Positions 23,202-30,039 of a DNA stretch of 33,927 nucleotides are shown one piece after another; within the stretch, counting starts at the first letter, position 1; the number at the start of each line of letters is the position of its first letter. Origin of the DNA: a virus; IMG/VR virus record IMGVR_UViG_3300010885_004131, positions 1 to 33,927 of that record; one strand, given 5' to 3'. Both the position numbers and the translations under genes were made by a program. Below the pieces are notes generated by a model. That model worked only from the letters and a program-made list of their open reading frames with translations, was not told the DNA's origin and did not search any database.

Positions 23202-24398
23202 TTATGAGTTGTTGCTTCTTGCGGATGGGATGTTGCCTGCACGCTGCGTGAGGTAGTCGGCGGCATCTAATGCCAAGTAGCCGTTGTGTGCAAGTCGTTG
23301 CACCATTGCCCGTGCTCCTGCCACACCTTGCTCCCGTGTTGCCGAGACTGTGTCTGTGCGCATCACTTGGTTGCCCACTGCGTCAAGCACGGGAACTCTT
23401 GTGACTACGCCATTCAGGTCTTGCATTGTTGTACGAGGCGTTGTGACTTGGTGTTGCCACTCTGCGCCAAGAATGTTGTGTCCAAAGAAGTCTTGGTCAT
23501 TCACTCTTGCTGCGTCAAAGAATGCAAGGTGCAGTGCAACCCACGCACAAGCATTCGTGCCATTCAACGAGCCGTGGTGACTGCGCAATTCAAAGGTGCC
23601 GTGTCTGTAGTACGAGGCAACATTGAGTGCATAGTAACGGTCGTGCTGATGTGCCAATCCACGCACATCGCTTGTGTTGCGCCAATCGCTAATCAAGTTG
23701 TCCCATGTCTGGCGACTGCGCAACCTGCTCCACGAGCCATTTACTCTGCGCTCCAAGACAAAGGCTGTGAACGCCCACTGCCACTCCGAGTATGCCTGCA
23801 AGATGTTTGCCTGCTCCTCTTGTGGAAGTTGGTCAACGCCAATGTGTATGTGCATGCCGCACGACTCGTTGATGCGTGCCCCTGCATTGCGCAAGACCAT
23901 CATCACTGTCCGTGCCTCGGTTAGTCCGTCACTGCCACTAAGTATTGGGCTCACAACTTCGCAAGACCCGTTGCGACTGTTCAACGAACCGTCAGTCACA
24001 ACCTTCCAAGTTGGCATCGTTGCATGTGTGTAGCCTGCGTCCTCGCAACTGATTCCTGCATTGCGTAGTGCCGCCGTGGCTTGCCTTGTGTTCAGTCCAA
24101 CACACTCAACCTCAATACCAAAGGTCAATGTGCTTTGTGTGCTCCACGACTCTTGTGCATCAACTGTCAAACGATGTGTCTGTCCACCAATCGTCACTGC
24201 CACTGTGCGTGACCTGCGTGTTGGAATCTCTGCCTCACGACCTGCGAGTCGTAGTCCGCCAATCCATGCGTAGCGTGCCGTGCCTGCATCTGCGTATCCG
24301 CACATGCTTGCTATCGCTCGGAATGTATGTCCGCTGTCTCTCATGCTGAGGGCACGAAGATATCGTTCCCTCGTCTCTGGTGTTAGTTGCTGTGGCAT
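23202..24398 (-). CDS. Amidoligase (carboxylate-amine ligase-like) with N-terminal HTH
   Basis: A 398-residue protein from ATG 24398, with AAGGAG six bases upstream. Amidoligase_2 motifs: TFGIEVECVG (92-101), WKVVTDGSLN (131-140), CEVVSPILSG (146-155) and CGMHIHIG (180-187), with later FELRSHHGSLNGT. The family is related to glutamine synthetase and joins carboxyl and amino groups using ATP. Residues 10-50 (ERYLRALSMRDSGHTFRAIA, then CGYADAGTARYAW) look like a helix-turn-helix. The class II amidotransferase follows directly, the usual phage pairing. An ATP-grasp partner, common elsewhere, is not visible. Confidence 0.85.
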   Translation of the reverse strand: MPQQLTPETRERYLRALSMRDSGHTFRAIASMCGYADAGTARYAWIGGLRLAGREAEIPTRRSRTVAVTIGGQTHRLTVDAQESWSTQSTLTFGIEVECVGLNTRQATAALRNAGISCEDAGYTHATMPTWKVVTDGSLNSRNGSCEVVSPILSGSDGLTEARTVMMVLRNAGARINESCGMHIHIGVDQLPQEEQANILQAYSEWQWAFTAFVLERRVNGSWSRLRSRQTWDNLISDWRNTSDVRGLAHQHDRYYALNVASYYRHGTFELRSHHGSLNGTNACAWVALHLAFFDAARVNDQDFFGHNILGAEWQHQVTTPRTTMQDLNGVVTRVPVLDAVGNQVMRTDTVSATREQGVAGARAMVQRLAHNGYLALDAADYLTQRAGNIPSARSNNS

Positions 24399-24417
24399 CT
24401 CTGTCTCCTTGTTTACG

Positions 24418-24436
24418 GCAGTCCCCGTTGGACTGC
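24418..24436 (-). other. Hairpin before the amidoligase ribosome site
   Basis: A 7-bp stem GCAGTCC/GGACTGC (24418-24424 with 24430-24436) with a 5-base loop, ending about eight bases before AAGGAG. No U-run follows. Confidence 0.5.
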
Positions 24437-24461
24437 GTTATAGACAAGTGTAGTAGAGGAT

Positions 24462-24473
24462 TGCCACGTGGCA
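24462..24473. promoter_or_regulatory. Perfect 12-bp palindrome TGCCACGTGGCA
   Basis: It lies in the 109-base gap upstream of the amidoligase gene. Its 10-bp core GCCACGTGGC is found four more times in the genome (9908, 18617, 19644, 27308), all inside genes. It may be an operator or another protein-recognition site. Confidence 0.4.
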
Positions 24474-24507
24474 CAACGACCCTATTCCCTCAACAACTAG
24501 GTCGGTA

Positions 24508-24735
24508 TTACTCCGATATGTGTTGGAGTGTCAAGACGCCAAGAGAATCCAAGTGTTCAAGGAACTGTTGGTCAGTCAAGTCGTGGTTGTGTGCAATGCG
24601 AGCACGCTTAGCAAGAACAGCACGCAATTCTCTCACAGTGTTTGGATTCCAGCCACCACACAAGTTGCGCAGCACATCAGTTGCGTCATCTCCATCAGTG
24701 ACAACGCCGTCGTGCCACATAACTGCCAGCCTCAT
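24508..24735 (-). CDS. Small protein of unknown function
   Basis: A 75-residue protein from ATG 24735, overlapping the upstream HTH gene stop (ATGA). It contains DATDVLRNLCGGWNPNTVRE and LRAVLAKRARIAHNHDLTDQ, mostly helical. No family is recognised. Translational coupling with the HTH gene suggests a related regulatory job. Confidence 0.6.
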   Translation of the reverse strand: MRLAVMWHDGVVTDGDDATDVLRNLCGGWNPNTVRELRAVLAKRARIAHNHDLTDQQFLEHLDSLGVLTLQHISE

Positions 24736-25010
24736 ACTTGCCACCAAGCCTGTCCCCAGATCGCTGTCGGATGTACGCCAAGCGCTTGACATGCAATTCT
24801 GTCTGCTCTTGCATAGTGCAAGCCTTGTTGTGTGTCACCGTTGCGCCACTTCTGCAGTGTGCCAGCGTTGATGCCTAGCATGTTGGCCGCCTCACGACAG
24901 GGCATGCCCTCTACGAGTTTGACAAGTGGGTCTGGAGACAGTCGTACAGGACGCTCTCTTGTGTTCGGACTTGGTTGCCAAACATTCTCCACAGCAGGCG
25001 TGTCGGTCAT
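24732..25010 (-). CDS. HTH DNA-binding protein
   Basis: A 92-residue protein from ATG 25010. A helix-turn-helix is seen at about 30-58: LVKLVEGMPCREAANMLGIN, then AGTLQKWRNG. The C-terminus reads ARADRIACQALGVHPTAIWG, then QAWW, a pattern of phage and actinobacterial small HTH proteins where a host-type recognition helix precedes 'W-G-x-x-W'. It follows an XRE gene, so the two may form the regulatory core of the early region. Confidence 0.75.
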   Translation of the reverse strand: MTDTPAVENVWQPSPNTRERPVRLSPDPLVKLVEGMPCREAANMLGINAGTLQKWRNGDTQQGLHYARADRIACQALGVHPTAIWGQAWWQV

Positions 25011-25028
25011 GCGTTACACACTTGACAC

Positions 25029-25298
25029 TCATTCTTGGTACTCGCTGTTTGGATTGTTGCGTGGGTACGCAATAGCAAACAACAACGAGCCTTGCTCTGT
25101 GTCAAGGATGCGTTCAATGTTTGCCACATCATCAATCCCGGGAGTTACCTTGCCACATTCCCACGCTGACACAAGTGGTTGGCTGATGCCCAATAATTGT
25201 GCCAAACGAATCTGACTAACGCCTTCAAGTTGCCGTGCATCTTTGATCACCTTTGCCGCTGCTGACCGTACTTCGTTCCGTTCCTTACGAGCACTCAT
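25029..25298 (-). CDS. XRE-family transcriptional regulator
   Basis: An 89-residue protein from ATG 25298 (MSARKERNEVRS), with AAGGTGG upstream. The XRE helix-turn-helix is clear: IRLAQLLGISQPLVSAWECG, then KVTPGIDDVANIERIL. A short C-terminal tail follows. It could repress early genes. No integrase is present, so stable lysogeny by integration is not supported; carriage as an episome or purely lytic regulation both remain possible. Confidence 0.85.
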   Translation of the reverse strand: MSARKERNEVRSAAAKVIKDARQLEGVSQIRLAQLLGISQPLVSAWECGKVTPGIDDVANIERILDTEQGSLLFAIAYPRNNPNSEYQE

Positions 25299-25347
25299 GT
25301 CGCCACCTTCTTTCGTTCTATTACTTGTCACTCTATCAAGAGTTGTT

Positions 25348-25884
25348 CTAGTTGTCTGGATTGTGTGTTGCTCGCCAATGTCCTAAGCCGTTGCCGTTGT
25401 CGTACAGGAATGCCGCCATTGACAGGTTGCAGTCCAGCGTCCTTAGACCAGCCAAGTTGTTTGGCAGGGCATCAGCCCCACACACTCGTCTGACATGTTC
25501 TTTGTGCCCGCTATTGATTTGGAACAGACCTGAGTCGTATGTGCCATTCTTGTTGAGCGACCATACCATGTTCCCTTGTGCATCCCATGTGGCATTGATT
25601 GCCTCTGGGTTGCATCTGGATTCCCTGTAGGCAATCTTGGAGAATGGGTCGGCTGGCAACCCGTACTCTGCCATCTTGGCTTCCCATTGCGGGCAACTGC
25701 CCACGACTTGCACAAACGGCACTGTCGTTGTTGTAGTAGTTGTTGTTGGTGGGGCTGTGATGATGTAGGGCGTTGCGTCCATAGTTGTTGTCGGGCTTGC
25801 CTCTTTGACAGGTCCAATCCCGAACGTGGCAAACAACGCCACAGAACCCAACCAAGTTATTGATGCCCAAATTGTTCTAGTCAT
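25348..25884 (-). CDS. Membrane-anchored lysozyme/transglycosylase-like protein
   Basis: A 178-residue protein from ATG 25884, with GGAG seven bases upstream; its ATG overlaps the upstream gene's end. An N-terminal signal/anchor helix (IWASITWLGSVALFATFGIG) is followed by a Thr/Pro stalk (about 31-55, with eight Thr in a row). The catalytic domain is lysozyme/SLT-like: DPFSKIAYRESRCNPEAIN with E88 and DSGLFQINSG near 117-125. It would act outside the membrane on cell-wall glycan. It lies among regulators, far from the endolysin/holin genes, so a role in entry remodelling or host-surface change is possible. Confidence 0.8.
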   Translation of the reverse strand: MTRTIWASITWLGSVALFATFGIGPVKEASPTTTMDATPYIITAPPTTTTTTTTVPFVQVVGSCPQWEAKMAEYGLPADPFSKIAYRESRCNPEAINATWDAQGNMVWSLNKNGTYDSGLFQINSGHKEHVRRVCGADALPNNLAGLRTLDCNLSMAAFLYDNGNGLGHWRATHNPDN

Positions 25885-26500
25885 TGTCCATCTCCATTGC
25901 TTGTGAGCCAAACTTGTCGGCTAGTCGTTGGAATAGTGCTTTCTGACTTCGTGTGCCTGCACTTGTGCTGAGGTCTGTCATCTCCACTGCTAACGCCAAC
26001 AACTCATCCTTGGTGAGTGGGGCAGGTGGAACGAATGTCTTGGGGTCAGGATATACCCTCTGATGCTGTTTGGAATGCAGTTCTTGTCTATCGTTCAAAT
26101 TGGGTCTAGTTCTTGCGTCATTTACAGCACTACCCGTCGCAGCAATTCTTGTGCGAGGTAGTGACAGATTTGATGCCACCCCATTCGGTAGGGCTAACAC
26201 GGTATAAAGATTGCTAGTCCAGTCACCTGCTGCGTTCTTGCGCTTGGCAACACGGATAGCCCCGTTGTCAACTAACTCTTTCACACACCTATCAACAGTT
26301 GCAATACTGCACCGAGAGCGCATTGCAAGCGCTTTGCGTGAGGGATAACACTCTCCCGTCTTGTTGTCTGCATAACGCCTCAGACAGCAGTACACACGAA
26401 TGGCTGCCGCCGACACAGGCAAGTCCAGAACCCACTCGGGAATTACTGCGAAGTACACCTGCGCATCTACAGCATGCGTTGTGTTGATAGAGTCTGTCAT
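25877..26500 (-). CDS. HTH protein, replication-initiator-like
   Basis: A 207-residue protein from ATG 26500, with AGGAGG four bases upstream. Residues 20-105 form an HTH_36-type winged helix: LDLPVSAAAIRVYCCLRRYA, GECYPSRKALAMRSRCSIAT, VDRCVKELVDNGAIRV, then a wing. The C-terminal half is linker-like (PDPKTFVPPAPLTKDELLAL). Such proteins often act as phage replication initiators or loaders. No other replication gene is visible, so this is the best initiator candidate, by inference. A hairpin lies just before its ribosome site. Confidence 0.7.
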   Translation of the reverse strand: MTDSINTTHAVDAQVYFAVIPEWVLDLPVSAAAIRVYCCLRRYADNKTGECYPSRKALAMRSRCSIATVDRCVKELVDNGAIRVAKRKNAAGDWTSNLYTVLALPNGVASNLSLPRTRIAATGSAVNDARTRPNLNDRQELHSKQHQRVYPDPKTFVPPAPLTKDELLALAVEMTDLSTSAGTRSQKALFQRLADKFGSQAMEMDND

Positions 26501-26518
26501 AACACCTCCTGAGTGTTG

Positions 26519-26552
26519 CGAGGGGGCAGTGGCTGTCTCCGCTGCTCCCTCG
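26519..26552 (-). other. Hairpin before the initiator-like gene
   Basis: An 11-bp stem (26519-26529 with 26542-26552; CGAGGG core, one G-T wobble) and a 12-base loop, ending about seven bases before AGGAGG. There is no U-run, so an mRNA-processing or protective role is more likely than termination. Confidence 0.55.
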
Positions 26553-26554
26553 TT

Positions 26555-27001
26555 CTAGGTTCCAAATAGTTGGGCAAACGAACTTAGCCTCATTACGACT
26601 AGCCCGTCTGTGATGCCATCAGGCATTGCGATCAAAGCGAATGGGCGTGGGTCGCCAACGCTTCTATGTTGTCCCGATTGATTCTCGGCTGCCAAATAGC
26701 GTGTGTAGATGGGTTGTATTTGTGCGCCACTCTTTACCTCAACACGCAGGTCGCCACCCCAATGTTCTTCGTGGCGTGTGTTAGCGCCGCCAAGTCCAAG
26801 TTGTACCCGTGCCCTGCGTGCTTTGCTGTCACCTTTGGTTCGGTTGCGCTTGCCACGGGCTTGTGGGTCGCCACAACCTTTGATGCGGCGATGCCCGTCA
26901 CGACCTGCGTTGCCTAGTGTTCCAAACTTTGGACATCCAGTTGCGTTGCACTTGTCTTGATTGCCTTGGCAGTATCCCTTGCGATCAGTCTGCTCTGTCA
27001 T
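26555..27001 (-). CDS. PD-(D/E)XK nuclease-like protein with Cys-rich N-terminus
   Basis: A 148-residue protein from ATG 27001, overlapping the upstream gene by 17 bases. A Cys-rich start (C11, C18, C23, C43) suggests a metal site. A basic region follows (QARGKRNRTKGDSKARRARV). The core HEEHWGGDLRVEVKSGAQ has D84 and E88-x-K90, the acidic/Lys arrangement of PD-(D/E)XK enzymes. FALIAMPDGITDGLVVMRLS closes the fold. It could be a resolvase- or repair-type nuclease. It is next to the recombination genes, which fits. Confidence 0.65.
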   Translation of the reverse strand: MTEQTDRKGYCQGNQDKCNATGCPKFGTLGNAGRDGHRRIKGCGDPQARGKRNRTKGDSKARRARVQLGLGGANTRHEEHWGGDLRVEVKSGAQIQPIYTRYLAAENQSGQHRSVGDPRPFALIAMPDGITDGLVVMRLSSFAQLFGT

Positions 27002-27479
27002 GCTCACGAAGCCTATCAACACAACTGCTGACGGCATCTTGCATGCTTGCAGACCAACCAACCTCTACTGCGCTTGCACATGTGGCATACAAGTTGTCCA
27101 GCAGGGCTTTGCGTTGCCCTGCCCGTGTCTCAACAGGCTTGTCCCAGACATTGTTGTCGTTGTGCATGTTCCTGTAGATGCGCAACACATACGGATGGCA
27201 TCGGTCTTGTTGCTCTCGCAACATAAACACCTCGCCTGCCTTATGCAAGTTGCTCAACACGCCAGACACTTGCCCGTGATGCAAGTTCAACAACTGCCCA
27301 AGTGTGCGCCACGTGGCACCTTTGACCCCTGCTGCACATAACGCATCCACGACAGCCTGTTGCCGTGCAGACAATGTTCCGTCCTCGGCTTCCCGTACTG
27401 CACGCTCCACGCTTGCAGGACGCTCCACATAGCCTCCTGTGCCGTTGTAAGGCGTGAATAGTTGCATGTCACCTGTCAT
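26985..27479 (-). CDS. Winged-helix DNA-binding protein
   Basis: A 164-residue protein. ATG 27479 is chosen for AAGGA upstream; ATG 27467 is also possible. Residues 35-95 carry a winged helix: ARQQAVVDALCAAGVKGATW, RTLGQLLNLHHGQVSGVLSN, LHKAGEVFMLRE. The C-terminal part is helical and charged. It overlaps the Cys-rich peptide gene upstream and the nuclease-like gene downstream, so three genes are tightly coupled. It may be a regulator or a replication accessory protein. Confidence 0.7.
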   Translation of the reverse strand: MTGDMQLFTPYNGTGGYVERPASVERAVREAEDGTLSARQQAVVDALCAAGVKGATWRTLGQLLNLHHGQVSGVLSNLHKAGEVFMLREQQDRCHPYVLRIYRNMHNDNNVWDKPVETRAGQRKALLDNLYATCASAVEVGWSASMQDAVSSCVDRLREHDRAD

Positions 27480-27612
27480 CGCCACTGTCCTTCCAAGGGC
27501 GTGTCTCCATGCAACAGATACAACACCAGCCATGCCACTTAGTCAGCGTCATTGTGCAACCAACATCTGTCGGCGTTCCACAATAATCGCATTCAAGAAG
27601 TTCGTTGCTCAT
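27469..27612 (-). CDS. 47-residue Cys-rich (zinc-finger-like) peptide
   Basis: A short gene from ATG 27612, overlapping the stop of the annealing-protein gene (ATGA), to TGA 27469. The product has paired Cys: LECDYCGTP, then a single Cys, then HGWCCICCMETRP. Two C-x-x-C pairs about 22 residues apart suggest one zinc ribbon or finger. Start-stop overlap on one side and an overlap with the next gene on the other make it a convincing gene despite its size. A DNA- or protein-binding role in recombination is inferred only from position. Confidence 0.7.
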   Translation of the reverse strand: MSNELLECDYCGTPTDVGCTMTLTKWHGWCCICCMETRPWKDSGDDR

Positions 27613-28253
27613 GTGTTGTACCTCACAGTGCCTTTGCCGTCACTGTCGTATTCCAATGTTGCTTCGCCCTTCTTGATTGCCAACAGGTCGTTGATTACTT
27701 GTTTGGCTTGCGATGCACTTAGTTGCTCCATGCCTGCGCCACCAGACAAGTCTTGAATCAATGTGTCATCACTTCCAACTTGCGACAACAACGCCTTCGC
27801 ATACTTGCGTTGGGCATCACTTGCCACGCCACCTAGTTTGGCTGCCGCCTTAGGCGCAATCTGCGTCACTGTTGCAGGCTTGCTTGGTTGTGCATTGCTT
27901 GCCTGCCTGTTGCGTACCTCGTCTGCACTAGCCACCTTCTGTGTGTCGGCGGCTAACGCTGCAACAATGGCACGACCCCATGCACTTGTCTCTGCAACCA
28001 TCAACTCACTGCCCTTAGTGAATGGCGTCAATCCTGGAAGCGGCTCCCATGCCATGCCAATCCCGGGACGCAAGTCGTCTGCTGTTCTGTAACAAGCCGC
28101 TACATAAATAAGGCGTGGTCCAATGTTGGGAACATCCTCAATCCAGAATGGGCGTGATGGGTCTGCTGGTTGCAGTGTTGCGTCAGGGTACTTGTCCCTC
28201 AGTTGGCGGATGCGCTCTGCCACATCCACATAGTTGTCCATGAAGTTACTCAT
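27609..28253 (-). CDS. Single-strand annealing protein (Erf-like)
   Basis: A 214-residue protein from ATG 28253, with AAAGGAGACAGAGC upstream. The N-terminal domain resembles the Erf/RecT-type annealing group: RLIYVAACYRTADDLRPGIG, then PFTKGSELMVAETSAWGRAI, with the ETSAWGRA motif. A Pro/Ala/Gln linker (about 117-137) leads to a small helical C-terminal domain (SDAQRKYAKALLSQVGSDDT, then SASQAKQVINDLL). It is encoded just after the YqaJ exonuclease, the usual exonuclease-annealase pair for phage recombination. Confidence 0.75.
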   Translation of the reverse strand: MSNFMDNYVDVAERIRQLRDKYPDATLQPADPSRPFWIEDVPNIGPRLIYVAACYRTADDLRPGIGMAWEPLPGLTPFTKGSELMVAETSAWGRAIVAALAADTQKVASADEVRNRQASNAQPSKPATVTQIAPKAAAKLGGVASDAQRKYAKALLSQVGSDDTLIQDLSGGAGMEQLSASQAKQVINDLLAIKKGEATLEYDSDGKGTVRYNT

Positions 28254-28279
28254 GCTCTGTCTCCTTTGGTTGTTGATTG

Positions 28280-29203
28280 TTACTTAGTTACCCGTAGCAC
28301 TCTGAAAGTGCTTGCGGTTGTGTATGCACTAGCAATGTCTGGATGCGCTAATGCAAGAGCCTTCGTGTCAATGCGTGATGTGGATTGCGCCTTGTAAGAC
28401 AAGACACGCCTGTCGTCAATAGTGCCGAACTCTGCACCACGCAACAAGTTAGCGAGGCTGTCTTTGATTGCTTTCTCTTGCTCCTCGTAACCCTTCAATG
28501 CTTGTTTCACTGCATCCCATTCTTCAATCAATGCGAATGCCTCACGTGGTAATTCAACAGCGCCCTCGGGCTTTGTGTACAGCAATGCAACTTGTGGTGC
28601 AGTGAGTGCAGTGTCGTCAGGCAGTTCCTCTTTGTCTATTGCACTGCAGAACAACTCAACACGCTCCAACATCTGTGCGATGCCGTCATTGTTGCGTTCA
28701 ACAGTTTGCATGCCGAGTCGCATGTGTTTGTCCAACACAACGAAGTTGACTGCCTCTGTCTCTGTGCAATGCATCTGTGCCTGTGCCTGCCACCACCACG
28801 AACTCGGCACATCCATTCCAAGTGCCCACCTGTTGTTTGTCTTTGCTTCCACAATCACATCGGCTCTCGGGTCAACGCCTCTTGCATCCAATGTGCTAAT
28901 GACACTGCCGTTCAGGTACATCACATTGGGTACAACCAACTCAATTTGCAGTTGCTCTTGTGCGTAACCAACAAGGGCTGGCTCTAACACATTGCCCCGT
29001 GTCATTGCGTCATTAGGTTCGGACACAACAGGCGGCAGCAGTTTGCGTACTGCAAGGTCTGTGATTGTTTCGTAATCACTTGCGCCCATAATGATTCCGA
29101 CTTCGCTTGCACCTACAATGCAATGCCCGTCAAATCTGTGTCGCTTCCCCAACCATTCCAGTGTTCCATGAGTGGGCTTGTCTATCAGTTGTGTTGTTGT
29201 CAT
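28280..29203 (-). CDS. YqaJ-type phage recombination exonuclease
   Basis: A 307-residue protein from ATG 29203 (MTTTQLIDKPTHG). YqaJ/lambda-exonuclease motifs: GASEVGIIMGAS (31-42), RGNVLEPALVGYAQEQ, the metal-binding core with D105 and DVIVEAKTNN (E119-x-K121), then WWWQAQAQMHC with the conserved Gln. It degrades one strand from double-strand ends to give substrates for the annealing protein encoded next. It is the first gene after the late terminator, so it is probably the start of the early operon. Confidence 0.9.
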   Translation of the reverse strand: MTTTQLIDKPTHGTLEWLGKRHRFDGHCIVGASEVGIIMGASDYETITDLAVRKLLPPVVSEPNDAMTRGNVLEPALVGYAQEQLQIELVVPNVMYLNGSVISTLDARGVDPRADVIVEAKTNNRWALGMDVPSSWWWQAQAQMHCTETEAVNFVVLDKHMRLGMQTVERNNDGIAQMLERVELFCSAIDKEELPDDTALTAPQVALLYTKPEGAVELPREAFALIEEWDAVKQALKGYEEQEKAIKDSLANLLRGAEFGTIDDRRVLSYKAQSTSRIDTKALALAHPDIASAYTTASTFRVLRVTK

Positions 29204-29246
29204 ACTCCCAATGTACGAGAGGGATGTAACAAGGTTGAACATGCCA

Positions 29247-29303
29247 CAAAGAAATAAGTGGCACGACCAACGAGGCAGCGACTCAGCGCTAGCCGTGCCA
29301 CCT
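29247..29303 (-). terminator. Intrinsic terminator at the end of the late operon
   Basis: Directly after the stop at 29304 the minus strand forms GTGGCACG/CGTGCCAC (29301-29294 with 29265-29258) around a structured 28-base loop. It is followed by TTATTTCTTTG (29257-29247). A stem plus U-rich tract at the end of the lysis genes is a good terminator. It separates late genes from the exonuclease operon. Confidence 0.7.
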
Positions 29304-29483
29304 TTACTTCATGCCAGCCCGAGAGTGATCGTTGATGTGTCCATCAACTTTGGTTTCAATGCGCTCTATGCCACGCATCACTAGACCGTGATCTAGTTTG
29401 TTCTCTTGGCGACCTTTCGTAATGAGCGCAACAAGTACGCCACCAACAACAGAGATGAGAGCCACAACGACAGCCGTCTCCAC
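29304..29483 (-). CDS. Small membrane protein, lysis cassette
   Basis: About 59 residues; GTG 29483 or TTG 29495 may be the start. One membrane helix (TAVVVALISVVGGVLVALIT) is followed by a charged helix (KGRQENKLDHGLVMRGIERI, then ETKVDGHINDHS). This 'one helix plus coiled tail' type is frequent beside actinophage endolysins and may be a holin partner or a spanin-like protein. It ends just before the terminator. Confidence 0.65.
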   Translation of the reverse strand: METAVVVALISVVGGVLVALITKGRQENKLDHGLVMRGIERIETKVDGHINDHSRAGMK

Positions 29484-29487
29484 ACGA

Positions 29488-30039
29488 TTAGGCAATCTCT
29501 GGCAAAGGTTTGTCGCCAAGCACATAACGAATGTGCCAAGGCTCGGACTGCAACTCCCACGACCAACCAAGGTCTTGGGCACACTTGAGCAAGAACTGCA
29601 AACCACTTCGCTTGCAGTTGGCAGGCTTGGTTGTGATGGTGACTACCTTGCCATCTACTTTCAACGCTGCATCTATTGCCAAACCCCAGCCGTGGTTAGA
29701 TGTGCCTGGAGTTGCCACAGGTGCGCCCGTGTGCAAGTACCAAGTCTTGCCACGCCACTCCCGTGTTGTTTGCTTAGCGACTTTGGCATTCGGATAGTCC
29801 TTCATGCGTGCCAAGAACAACTGTTCCTGTTGGTCATAAGGTCGGTAGTCGCCAACATGCACTAACTCCAGACCTTCTTGTTTGGCAAGGTCTTGCAGTC
29901 TTGTCCACGAAATGGCGGCGAGTGTGTGCATCTTGCCACTTGGCGCAATCTTGCTCAACACCTTGCGTGACAACTTGCCATTCTCTGCCCCAGCCAAATC
30001 ACTTGGCATGACAAGTTTCTTGATCGGTAGGTCTGGCAT
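29488..30039 (-). CDS. Endolysin, M15 (VanY-type) peptidase
   Basis: A 183-residue protein from ATG 30039, overlapping the upstream stop (TAATG). It is a zinc D-Ala-D-Ala carboxypeptidase-type domain: YRPYDQQEQLFLAR (67-79), TPGTSNHGWGLAID with H116 and D123, and SEPWHIRYV with E166 and H169. It has no signal peptide, so it needs a holin for release. It cuts peptidoglycan peptides at the end of infection. No separate cell-wall-binding domain is evident, though an N-terminal 30-residue segment is unexplained. Confidence 0.9.
   Translation of the reverse strand: MPDLPIKKLVMPSDLAGAENGKLSRKVLSKIAPSGKMHTLAAISWTRLQDLAKQEGLELVHVGDYRPYDQQEQLFLARMKDYPNAKVAKQTTREWRGKTWYLHTGAPVATPGTSNHGWGLAIDAALKVDGKVVTITTKPANCKRSGLQFLLKCAQDLGWSWELQSEPWHIRYVLGDKPLPEIA

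Noticed and set aside
25029-25298. Evidence for an integrating temperate phage
   Set aside because: An XRE regulator alone is not enough. No integrase, excisionase or attachment-site-like repeat was found.
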